DNA of 64,000 bases, from the NCBI GenBank assembly GCA_001404055.1, contig CXTY01000014.1, positions 496,001-560,000 on the forward strand. Reading direction: 5' to 3'. The notes under the pieces were generated by a model that was not told the DNA's origin, ran no database searches, and saw nothing but the letters and a program-made list of their open reading frames with translations. Each line of letters begins with the position of its first letter. The stretch's first letter is position 1. Below are positions 54,395 through 62,504 of this stretch, piece by piece. This stretch comes from Roseibium album (GTDB lineage: Bacteria; Pseudomonadota; Alphaproteobacteria; Rhizobiales; Stappiaceae). The position numbers and the translations under genes were made by a program.

Positions 54395-54952
54395 ATGCGA
54401 ATGAGAGCGCTTCTTGTTCTGGGCATGTGCCTGGGCCTTGCTGCGTGCAGCGGGTACAGGCAGCCGCCAACAGCATTTCATGAAACGCTGACCCAGCCTT
54501 ACCGCTTGGATTCAAGTGACAGGCTGCGCATCATCGTGTTCGGCCAGGACGACTTGTCAAATACCTATGTCATTGACCAGGCAGGGTATATTTCCTTTCC
54601 TTTGATTGGCAGCGTCGCCGCTCGCGGGAAAACACAACAAGGCTTGGCTGCTGTAATTTCTACCAAGTTGCGGAAAGGCTATATCCGTGACCCGGATGTT
54701 TCTGTTGAGGTTGACACCTATCGGCCAGTGTTTGTGATGGGCGAAGTGCAAAATGCAGGCCAGTATAACTATGTGGCAGGCATGACTGTTCAGAACGCGA
54801 TCGCAACAGCTGGCGGATTCAGCTCACGCGCGCAGCAGGTAGATGTGGATATCACCCGCCAACTCAATGGCGAAATCCTAAACGGACGTGTGCCTATTTC
54901 GGACCCATTGCGCCCAGGTGACACAATTTACGTCCGTGAACGCTACTTCTAG
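54395..54952 (+). CDS. Wza/GumB-like polysaccharide export lipoprotein
   Basis: A 185-residue outer-membrane lipoprotein (lipobox LAAC near residue 19). The poly-export domain reads LDSSDRLRIIVFGQDDLSN, and a SLBB-like part follows (VFVMGEVQNAGQYNYVAGM). This small GumB type forms the outer-membrane exit of Wzx/Wzy systems. A GGAGAG site precedes the ATG at 54395. It begins the plus-strand exopolysaccharide genes and is divergent from the GumC/Wzc-like partner. Confidence 0.93.
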   Translation: MRMRALLVLGMCLGLAACSGYRQPPTAFHETLTQPYRLDSSDRLRIIVFGQDDLSNTYVIDQAGYISFPLIGSVAARGKTQQGLAAVISTKLRKGYIRDPDVSVEVDTYRPVFVMGEVQNAGQYNYVAGMTVQNAIATAGGFSSRAQQVDVDITRQLNGEILNGRVPISDPLRPGDTIYVRERYF

Positions 54953-55058
54953 AGGTCCTTCGAGTTAACCGAGGACTCACCTCCCTTTGTTACGGTGCAG
55001 TTTCAGAGCGCCACAGGTTCAAAAAGAAACCTGGGAGCCGAAACAGGGAAACTGCACC

Positions 55059-56288
55059 ATGACTACGACTCCCATGAGGATCGTGCATTGTGTCCGATCG
55101 CCGATTGGCGGCATTTTTCGCCATATTCGCGATTTGGCGATAAGCCAGGCGGAAGCCGGACATGACGTCGGAATAGTTTGCGACAGCAGCACGGGCAGCG
55201 AATTTGACAATCAGCTCGTTGACGAGCTCAGGCCGAAACTCGCGCTAGGGCTGGCGCGCTTTCCAATGCAGCGCCAGCTGACCATTCAGGACCTTTCAGC
55301 AACGCTTGCCCTATACAGGCATATCCGTGACCTGAAACCGGACATCCTTCATGGTCACGGGGCCAAGGGCGGTGCCTATGTCCGACTGATCGGCAGCATT
55401 TTAAAATTCCGCGGGCAAAAAGTTTCGCGCATCTACTGCCCACACGGCGGCAGCCTGCACTATGATCCAAACAGATTTGAAGGCCGGGTCTATCACAACC
55501 TTGAACGCTTGCTTGGCAGGCTTACCGACGGTCTTGTGTTTGTCTCTGACTACGAATCAGCTGCCTACGAAAGCAAGGTAGGACATCCCAAGGCCCTGAG
55601 CCGGATTGTCTACAATGGTCTGACAGCAGAAGAATTCACGCCAGTAGCCACAAACGATGATGCGGCGGACTTTCTTTACATCGGCATGCTCCGGGACCTC
55701 AAGGGACCGGATCTGTTTATCGAGGCGCTCTATAATATCCGGCTTAAGACTGGCACAGCCCCCAGGGCACATATTGTTGGCGAAGGCCCGGATGAGAACC
55801 GCTATCGCAAGATGGTCGACAACCTTGGCTTGAGCGATGCGATTACATTTCACGGCGCTTTGCCGGCTCGCGAGGCATTCAAACTGGCCAGGAACGTAGT
55901 CGTTCCATCCAGGGCAGAAGCCATGCCGTATATCATTCTGGAAACCGTTGCCGCTCAACGGCCGCTGATTGCCACGCGCGTTGGCGGGATTCCGGAAATC
56001 TTCGGCCGCTACGCTCACAGGCTCGTTGAGCCTGGTCATATCGGCAAGCTCACCGCCGCAATGGAAGAGGCCCTCACCTCCCCAGCTAAGATGGAAGCTG
56101 ACGCCAAAGAGCTGCGCGGCTGTCTGGCTGAAACATTTTCCATCGACTTGATGAGCGATCGCATCACCACGCTTTATCAAGAGCTGCAGGGTGTTGCGCC
56201 AGCAGAGGGAACTGTACCTGGACGCGCAGACAGCGTTTCAGCAGTCTCCCGGGCCCAAACCGTTTACGCCAGAACGAGCAACCGATAA
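55059..56288 (+). CDS. glycosyltransferase family 4 protein
   Basis: A 409-residue GT-B enzyme. The N-terminal domain holds SPIGGIFRHIRDLAISQAEAG and ILHGHGAKGGAYVRLIG. The C-terminal nucleotide-sugar domain holds FLYIGMLRDLKGPDLFIEAL, HIVGEGPDENRYRKM and VVPSRAEAMPYIILE, the EX7E motif of GT4 enzymes. It probably adds a sugar to the undecaprenyl-linked repeat unit in the cytoplasm. The ATG at 55059 with an upstream CAGGGA site is chosen over an open extension. Its TAA stop shares one base with the next ATG. Confidence 0.9.
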   Translation: MTTTPMRIVHCVRSPIGGIFRHIRDLAISQAEAGHDVGIVCDSSTGSEFDNQLVDELRPKLALGLARFPMQRQLTIQDLSATLALYRHIRDLKPDILHGHGAKGGAYVRLIGSILKFRGQKVSRIYCPHGGSLHYDPNRFEGRVYHNLERLLGRLTDGLVFVSDYESAAYESKVGHPKALSRIVYNGLTAEEFTPVATNDDAADFLYIGMLRDLKGPDLFIEALYNIRLKTGTAPRAHIVGEGPDENRYRKMVDNLGLSDAITFHGALPAREAFKLARNVVVPSRAEAMPYIILETVAAQRPLIATRVGGIPEIFGRYAHRLVEPGHIGKLTAAMEEALTSPAKMEADAKELRGCLAETFSIDLMSDRITTLYQELQGVAPAEGTVPGRADSVSAVSRAQTVYARTSNR

Positions 56289-57895
56289 TGAGCACACCAG
56301 CCCTCAAATCGACAGAGCCCGTTTCTTCAAAACCGGTTGAAATTGCCACAAATGGCGTTGATCAACGTTTGGAGAAAAGACTGAAACACACGGTTCAGGA
56401 TGCCTCTGGACAGATTAACGTCGAGGTTTTTTCGACAAAAGATGCCAACCTGTCGGCCAACTCGGCTGCAATTGCAAAAAGTCTTGGCGGAAAAGGCGTT
56501 TCCGTTCCCGTTTTGGCTGGCCTGGTCCGTATGGCGGACATTCTGATTATCGTGGGAGCAGCGATTTTTGCAGCGGTCACGAGTGGTGAAACGGCAAATG
56601 TAAGCGTTTCGCACGTGTTTGCTGTCGGAACTGCGATTCTTTTTGCTCTGGCATTTTTTCAAGCAGCCGATGTTTACCAGGTGTCAGTCATGCGCCAGGG
56701 TCTGTCGCAACTTGGACGGATTGCAGCCGGCTGGACACTGGTGTTTGCCGTATTTGCTCTTTTGCGGACAACAACCGGAGTTGGCGCTGCTTATTCGGAA
56801 GCCTGGATAGGCGCCTGGTATGCAATGGGACTTGCGGCGCTCTGCTTTTCCAGACTTGTCGTTTATCAGCTGGTGCGAAAATGGATGACTTCCGGACGGC
56901 TGGAAAGACGTGCGGTTATTGTTGGTGGTGGAACCGCTGCGGCGGAACTGATCCGGGACCTTGAGGCTCAGCCTGACAACGACATTCGAATTTGCGGCAT
57001 ATTTGATGACCGCGCAAACGATAGATCTCCGCCGATTGTCGCTGGCTATCCCAAACTTGGTAACATCAGCGCGCTCGTAGATTTCGCGAGACTGGCCCGT
57101 GTCGACATGCTCATTGTCTGTATACCACTGCGCGCCGAAAAACGCGTTCTGGAGCTTTTGAAAAAACTCTGGGTTCTTCCTGTCGATATCCGCTTGTCTG
57201 CGCATACCGACAAGGCACGGTTCCGTAGTCGCGGCGCTTCTTTCATCGGAACAGTCCCGTTTGTGGATGTCGTTGAAAAACCCATTGCCGACTGGGACAT
57301 GGTGGCTAAGCGCATCTTCGACCTGGTTTTCGCGACAATCGCTATTGTCACGCTCTTCCCTGTCATGATTGCGGCTGCAATCGCGATCAAGCTTGAAAGC
57401 AAGGGGCCGGTCCTGTTCATGCAAAAGCGCTACGGCTTCAACAACGAAATCATTGAGGTTTTGAAGTTCCGGTCGATGTTCACCGAAATGGCAGATCCTG
57501 ACGCCAAGAAAGTGGTGACCAAGGGTGATCCGCGCGTGACAAAGGTCGGCCGTTTCATTCGAAAGACTTCTATCGACGAATTACCGCAGCTTTTCAACGT
57601 ATTAGCCGGAAGACTCTCACTTGTCGGGCCGCGCCCACATGCAGTTAACGCGCATACGAACGACAAGACCTGGGACGACGTTGTCGACGGCTATTTCGCT
57701 CGCCACAAGGTAAAACCTGGTGTCACTGGCTGGGCGCAGATTAATGGCTGGCGCGGCGAAGTCGACACGCCTGACAAAATCCAGAACCGCGTTGAATGCG
57801 ACGTCTACTATATCGAGAACTGGTCGATCATGTTTGATCTGAAGATCCTGTTCATGACGCCCTTCAGGCTCCTCAATACGGAGAACGCCTATTGA
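56288..57895 (+). CDS. undecaprenyl-phosphate sugar phosphotransferase (WcaJ/ExoY-like)
   Basis: A 535-residue polyisoprenyl-phosphate hexose-1-phosphate transferase. The N-terminal half has about four transmembrane helices (residues 75-195), then a Rossmann-like CoA_binding_3 domain (AVIVGGGTAAAELIRDLE). The C-terminal bac_transf catalytic domain starts near KRIFDLVFATIAIVTLFP, with KFRSMFTEMADPDA, RVTKVGRFIRKTSIDELPQ and VGPRPHAV. It places the first sugar phosphate on the lipid carrier, starting repeat-unit synthesis. It overlaps its neighbours at both ends, which indicates an operon. Confidence 0.93.
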   Translation: MSTPALKSTEPVSSKPVEIATNGVDQRLEKRLKHTVQDASGQINVEVFSTKDANLSANSAAIAKSLGGKGVSVPVLAGLVRMADILIIVGAAIFAAVTSGETANVSVSHVFAVGTAILFALAFFQAADVYQVSVMRQGLSQLGRIAAGWTLVFAVFALLRTTTGVGAAYSEAWIGAWYAMGLAALCFSRLVVYQLVRKWMTSGRLERRAVIVGGGTAAAELIRDLEAQPDNDIRICGIFDDRANDRSPPIVAGYPKLGNISALVDFARLARVDMLIVCIPLRAEKRVLELLKKLWVLPVDIRLSAHTDKARFRSRGASFIGTVPFVDVVEKPIADWDMVAKRIFDLVFATIAIVTLFPVMIAAAIAIKLESKGPVLFMQKRYGFNNEIIEVLKFRSMFTEMADPDAKKVVTKGDPRVTKVGRFIRKTSIDELPQLFNVLAGRLSLVGPRPHAVNAHTNDKTWDDVVDGYFARHKVKPGVTGWAQINGWRGEVDTPDKIQNRVECDVYYIENWSIMFDLKILFMTPFRLLNTENAY

Positions 57896-59163
57896 GTGTC
57901 CTGGCCGAAAACTATGGCGGTGCGCAATTCACGCGCGCGCCATTTGGTCCTTCGGCCAAAAGTCTGGGCAGCGGGGCATTGTGGCTTGCTGCCTTTCTTT
58001 CCGGCTTTGTAATTGAAGAACCTGCGCCGTACGAACTTTATATGGCGCTGCTCTCAGTCGTCTGGCTTGCATGTGGCCTGAAATTGCGGGGCGAATTTGG
58101 CCCGTTGATCATCTGCATGATGCTCTATACCGCCGGTGGCATCGCTTCCATACCGATGGCAAAGGAAATGGGTGACGCGATCATGTATATCGCGGTCTCC
58201 GGATTTCTGGCGATTACGTCGATTTTCTACGCCGCCATTCTGGCCGATGACCCAAACAGATTTCGCATCATCCAGAGCGGCTACACGATCAGCGCTGTTT
58301 TTGTGGCCATGATCGGTATCGCCGGATACTTTCATCTGTTTCCAGGTGCCGAATATTTCACGCTATACGATAGGGCCCGTGGCACGTTTCAGGATCCCAA
58401 CGTGTTTGGTCCGTTTCTGGTCTTGCCGACTGTCATCCTGATCCAGAAACTCTTGCGTGGCCCGGTTTTCAGAAATGTTCACTTGCTCGTACCCCTGGCA
58501 ATACTCCTACTCGGGATCTTCCTGAGTTTTTCGCGTGGTGCGTGGGGTGTGTTACTGGCCGCTGTTCTGCTGGTGTATTTCCTGGCCCTGGTCACGGAAC
58601 AAAATTCGGGGCGGCGTGCCCGCCTTGTTTTACTTGGATTTGCGGGCGTCCTTGCTGTCTTCGCCCTGCTGGCTGCCGCCCTTTCCATCGACACCGTGTC
58701 AGACATGTTCGCGCAAAGAGCGCGTCTCGTGCAGGAATATGACGGTGCCCGGCTTGGCCGTTTTGCCCGCTATTCACTTGGTTTCCAAATGGTGATGGAA
58801 CACCCGCTTGGTCTTGGTGCACTTGAATTCAACAAGTACTTCCCGGAAGACGAACACAATGTCTACCTGAAGGGGTTCACCACCTACGGCTGGCTCGGGG
58901 GAACCGTCTATATCTTCATGGCAATCTGGACGCTCTGCGCGATGGTCCCGCTTTTGTTCACGTCGCGGCCATGGACTGCATTTACCCAGTGTGTGTTTGC
59001 AGTATTTGTGGCTCACCTCATCTTGTCTGTGATCATCGATACCGACCACTGGCGACACATGTACATGCTTTATGGCCTCGCCTGGGGCATGATTGCGACA
59101 GACAAAATTGAACGCAAACGCCTTCGAAACGGCGTACGCCAATCCTTTTCCGCGTCCCGATAA
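57892..59163 (+). CDS. O-antigen ligase/polymerase family protein (Wzy-like)
   Basis: A 423-residue integral membrane protein with about ten to eleven helices and a large periplasmic loop. LFLSFSRGAWGVLLAAVLLV is the central Wzy/WaaL motif, and DGARLGRFARYSLGFQMVME with HPLGLGALEFN and EDEHNVYLKGFTTYGWLG is the conserved loop with a histidine. It is expected to polymerise repeat units on the periplasmic side. The start is probably TTG at 57892, overlapping the phosphotransferase stop by four bases. No flippase gene is in view, so Wzx must lie elsewhere. Confidence 0.88.
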   Translation: MSVLAENYGGAQFTRAPFGPSAKSLGSGALWLAAFLSGFVIEEPAPYELYMALLSVVWLACGLKLRGEFGPLIICMMLYTAGGIASIPMAKEMGDAIMYIAVSGFLAITSIFYAAILADDPNRFRIIQSGYTISAVFVAMIGIAGYFHLFPGAEYFTLYDRARGTFQDPNVFGPFLVLPTVILIQKLLRGPVFRNVHLLVPLAILLLGIFLSFSRGAWGVLLAAVLLVYFLALVTEQNSGRRARLVLLGFAGVLAVFALLAAALSIDTVSDMFAQRARLVQEYDGARLGRFARYSLGFQMVMEHPLGLGALEFNKYFPEDEHNVYLKGFTTYGWLGGTVYIFMAIWTLCAMVPLLFTSRPWTAFTQCVFAVFVAHLILSVIIDTDHWRHMYMLYGLAWGMIATDKIERKRLRNGVRQSFSASR

Positions 59164-59241
59164 AAGTCTGGGCACAACCCTTCAGGCAGCGGTAACAACC
59201 TGCTTGCGCTTGGAAGACGAACAAGCTAGGTAGGGTTCGTT

Positions 59242-59318
59242 CGGGCAGTAGCGCAGCCTGGTAGCGCACTTCACTGGGGGTGAAGGGGTCGTCGGTTCAA
59301 ATCCGGCCTGCCCGACCA
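59242..59318 (+). tRNA. tRNA-Pro (anticodon GGG)
   Basis: A 77-base cloverleaf with CCA encoded. The acceptor arm CGGGCAG pairs with CTGCCCG, GCGC/GCGC form the D stem, CTTCA/TGAAG flank the loop CTGGGGG (anticodon GGG), and GTCGG/CCGGC form the T stem with TTCAAAT. It ends the exopolysaccharide locus and is a common island insertion site, but no integrase or copied 3' end was seen downstream. Confidence 0.96.
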
Positions 59319-60321
59319 AACATTTCAATTAGTTATAGAAATTTCAATTTTCGCAGCGCTCAGAAACTGCTCAGAAACCAGTTTCACGCCCGTGAGCGAT
59401 AAAACACTCACAATGATGACTAGTCACATTAATTGCCGAGTTCTCGGATGAAAATTGTCATTTTCAAACTATTGGCTACTGCAAATTGCTAGCTCGTCGC
59501 TCATAGGAAACAACGATCGAGGGGCACTTAGATGAAGTTAACCGCAAAAGCTTCCAATAAAGATCGAGATTACCTGGATTCTGCGTCTTTGCGTGTCTCG
59601 TTTAACCCAACCGTATTCCGAACTTTATCTATCGCGTCGGTGTAGGTCAGAATATCCATCTGCCGGTCTTTCTCCGGTTCGATGAGGCTGTCAATTATCT
59701 CTACAGGTTAATCGTCCGGCCTTTTTACGAGGGCCTGCTCAGAACGCACGACAGACCTAACTCATGGCTTCCGCATCCAATGGACGGGCTACAAAATGCT
59801 GGCGGTCGGCGGCAAACATGGATCCTAGCCAGATTTACTTTTCCACCTCAATCCAAGACGAACACTTCCTTCCACGGCATCGATACTTCCCGCAAATGCG
59901 AAAAGTATTACCTAGGTGTACGGAATGAACTGTCACCTATGTCTCAGGGCGGGCATATCCCAAAAGTCGGCTCTTTTAAGCGGCAACGCCAGCTATACAT
60001 TCATCTCATAGTGTCGCGATGAAATTATTTTGTCTGTCTTCAAGCTTCAAAAGCTTTGCCCATCGTTAGAACGAACTACTGAACATAACTTGCGCTGATA
60101 AGACAATGTGCAGGGATTGATCAGCTTGGGCGCATTAAATTTTTCGAATTGGAAAACTGAATTTCAATTTGCAAAAACCCGATTACTTAGATTTTCCATT
60201 TTCCAGATAATAGCTTGTTTTTTAACGGTTTAATTTATTGGCACTTTTTGTGAAATTGGCCCGAGGCCTGCAACGCTCCTGTTGATTTGCGCATCTGCGC
60301 GTCCACAAAAGGAGCAATAGC
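59319..60321. other. gene-poor 1-kb stretch after tRNA-Pro, with a possible gene relic
   Basis: No convincing gene is present here. A minus-strand frame from about 59705 to a TAA at 59570-59572 reads PVEIIDSLIEPEKDRQMDIL and TYTDAIDKVRNTVGLNETRK with protein-like composition, which may be a fragment of a lost gene. GCTCAGAAAC occurs twice in tandem (59358 and 59369). Base composition becomes AT-rich towards 60300, where the RTX promoter should lie. TTTGCAAAA occurs at 60168-60176. Confidence 0.4.
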
Positions 60322-62217
60322 ATGGCTAGCTTACCCGCAACGCGTCCCATGATCGGGACGAATGACGACGATGTGTTGAACGGAACCAAACATTCAGACG
60401 TTATGTCCGGTCGTTTTGGTGACGACACCATGAAAGGTCACAACGGCAACGACGAAGTTTGGGGCGGGACCGGTGACGACACGCTTTATGGCAACAACGG
60501 CAATGACACGCTTTATGGATCCGGTGGCCCGAACCTTGTTCAAATTACCTCTGTTGAAATCACAGGAGATCACCCTGTTTCAGTCGTGTTTGAAGGTGAG
60601 ACAGCGGGTTACCGAAACACCTTTGGTTATTACAAGGTGGCTGAAGACGGCAGCATCATCGATGTCGAATTCATCTGGCCGAATGCGTCCTTGCAAGGAA
60701 GTGGTGGCGACCTGATCCAGGGGCAGTCACGCGAGTTTTTGAACGTACAGGAAGGCGATAGGATCGCCTTTTTTATTATTTCAAACGGCTATAGCAGGAA
60801 CAACGGCTACAGTGCTCTCGATCTCGAAAACGGAACGTTGCAGTTTCAGAACTCGGATGGATCGGTAGCGACAGTGAACAGCGACGGTCCACGCCTTTAT
60901 CATATTGCTTCAGATGGTACGAAAACGCTAATCAAGTACGACCCCTACCATACAGCTGCCTATGGCAGCACGGTTGCGCTCAATCCAGACAATATCTTGC
61001 ACACAACAGGCGTTTTGAAAACGGATGCGGGTACGATTACGTTGGGATTTGAGGATCTCTACAACGGTGGCGATCGTGATTTCGATGATAGCGTTTTTAC
61101 AGTCGACCTTGGTCTTGCGAATGCACTTCTATTGAATGCCCATTACCAGCAGCAACTTGGCGGAAATGATCCGGACCCCGGTGGTGGAGGTCAACCGCCC
61201 GTAATCGCTCGAACCGACAACGACATCCTGCATGGAGGTGATGGCGCCGACGAACTCCATGGTCGTTCAGGAGATGATCAACTCAATGGAAACAATGGTC
61301 ACGACGCTCTTCATGGCGGCAGTGGCAATGATGCACTCTATGGAAACTCAGGTGAAGACAAGCTCTATGGCAACTCGGGAGATGACGCACTCTATGGCGG
61401 CAATCATGATGACGATCTGAACGGTAATAATGGCGATGACATCCTCTTGGGTGAAAGTGGAAATGATACTTTGAACGGAGGCACCGGCAATGACAGCCTG
61501 GACGGTGGAACCGGCGACGACAGCCTTATTGGCGGGTCAGGAAATGATGTTTTGGTCGGTGGTTATGGCGACGACACGCTGAAAGGCGGTGCGGGAGTTG
61601 ATCATCTCAGAGGTGGCCATAACAACGACAGCCTCTTTGGAGGCCATGACGACGACTTCTTCTATGGCGATGCCGGGAACGACTATATGCACGGTGGTCG
61701 TGGCAACGATACAGTCGATTACTCAGCCTTCGAAGTTGACCTGTCCATCTCGCTTCACAACAAGCGGGCACACGGCCAGGAGATTGGAACTGACACCCTG
61801 AAATTCATCGACAACATCGTATCAGGAGGCGGTGATGATGTTTTGAAGGGAACCTCCGGCGCAAATATCATAGATGGTGGCGCTGGCAATGATCAGATCC
61901 GCAGCCTCAGGGGGAGCGATACCCTAACAGGAGGTGAAGGTGCAGACACATTTGTTTTCCGGACATATGACCTGGTTGGTGTAGACGAAATAACGGATTT
62001 CGATATCGGTATCGATTTCCTCGATTTCAGCCACCTTGCAGGCTTCGATGACAATCAGACCTTCCTTGCAAAGCTGCAATCAACGAGCATGAACGGAGAT
62101 ACAACGTTGTCGGTCGATCTCAATGACAACGGGAATTACCAGGATGTCTGTACATTGAATGAGGTAGACAACCAGTCGGTCTCATCGTTGTTCGACGGCA
62201 ACTGCTTCATTTTCTGA
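60322..62217 (+). CDS. RTX calcium-binding protein with DUF4114 domain
   Basis: A 631-residue secreted protein without an N-terminal signal peptide, as expected for type I secretion. Residues about 14-70 hold a first set of GGxGxDxxx-like repeats. A DUF4114 domain follows at about 75-270 (GFEDLYNGGDRDFDDSVF). The main block of calcium-binding nonapeptides is at about 293-470, then comes an RTX C-terminal region with GGEGADTFVF and ITDFDIGIDFLDFS, the usual export signal area. An AAAGGAG site precedes the ATG. No protease or lipase domain is seen, so it may be a matrix or adhesin protein. It precedes the PilZ-HlyD gene. Confidence 0.9.
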   Translation: MASLPATRPMIGTNDDDVLNGTKHSDVMSGRFGDDTMKGHNGNDEVWGGTGDDTLYGNNGNDTLYGSGGPNLVQITSVEITGDHPVSVVFEGETAGYRNTFGYYKVAEDGSIIDVEFIWPNASLQGSGGDLIQGQSREFLNVQEGDRIAFFIISNGYSRNNGYSALDLENGTLQFQNSDGSVATVNSDGPRLYHIASDGTKTLIKYDPYHTAAYGSTVALNPDNILHTTGVLKTDAGTITLGFEDLYNGGDRDFDDSVFTVDLGLANALLLNAHYQQQLGGNDPDPGGGGQPPVIARTDNDILHGGDGADELHGRSGDDQLNGNNGHDALHGGSGNDALYGNSGEDKLYGNSGDDALYGGNHDDDLNGNNGDDILLGESGNDTLNGGTGNDSLDGGTGDDSLIGGSGNDVLVGGYGDDTLKGGAGVDHLRGGHNNDSLFGGHDDDFFYGDAGNDYMHGGRGNDTVDYSAFEVDLSISLHNKRAHGQEIGTDTLKFIDNIVSGGGDDVLKGTSGANIIDGGAGNDQIRSLRGSDTLTGGEGADTFVFRTYDLVGVDEITDFDIGIDFLDFSHLAGFDDNQTFLAKLQSTSMNGDTTLSVDLNDNGNYQDVCTLNEVDNQSVSSLFDGNCFIF

Positions 62218-62225
62218 CCAGGCTC

Positions 62226-62259
62226 AACCGGATTGCAATTTGGGAACTGCAGTCCGGTT
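62226..62259 (+). terminator. hairpin after the RTX gene
   Basis: AACCGGA-T-TGCA (62226-62237) pairs with TGCA-G-TCCGGTT (62248-62259), a 12-position stem with one G-T pair, about nine bases past the RTX stop. Only AA-rich sequence follows, so it is a modest terminator candidate. Confidence 0.5.
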
Positions 62260-62285
62260 AAAGTCAATCTGTAACGCCGAGAAAT

Positions 62286-62345
62286 TTTGCAAAATCGAAA
62301 AGCTCAAGCCCGGCCTATGGTTCCAATCGATTCCGATTTTGCAAA
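62286..62345. promoter_or_regulatory. inverted repeat in the promoter region of the PilZ-HlyD gene
   Basis: TTTGCAAAATCG (62286-62297) is the exact reverse complement of CGATTTTGCAAA (62334-62345), with 36 bases between. Each arm contains a TTTGCAAA palindrome. A further TTTGCAAAA lies upstream of the RTX gene at 60168. These are candidate operator sites. No regulator gene is adjacent. Confidence 0.45.
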
Positions 62346-62504
62346 TAACCTTTTTACGACCAAGTTAGCAAGACTATAAAATATAATAAAAACAACGGAT
62401 AAGTAGATAGTTCAAAGAAAACACTTCATTTTCAAAACTCTGAAAAGTTCTGGCATCTCTCTTGCGTGGTTCCTCCTGTCGACGAACCAACAGGAAGTGC
62501 TTAA

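Noticed and set aside
59242-59318. Attachment site (att) at the tRNA-Pro 3' end
   Set aside because: No second copy of the tRNA 3' end and no integrase were seen downstream within the window.
60322-62217. Regular short repeats mistaken for a DNA tandem array or CRISPR
   Set aside because: The periodicity of about 27 bases is the coding signature of RTX nonapeptides. The copies are diverged and in frame, with no spacers.
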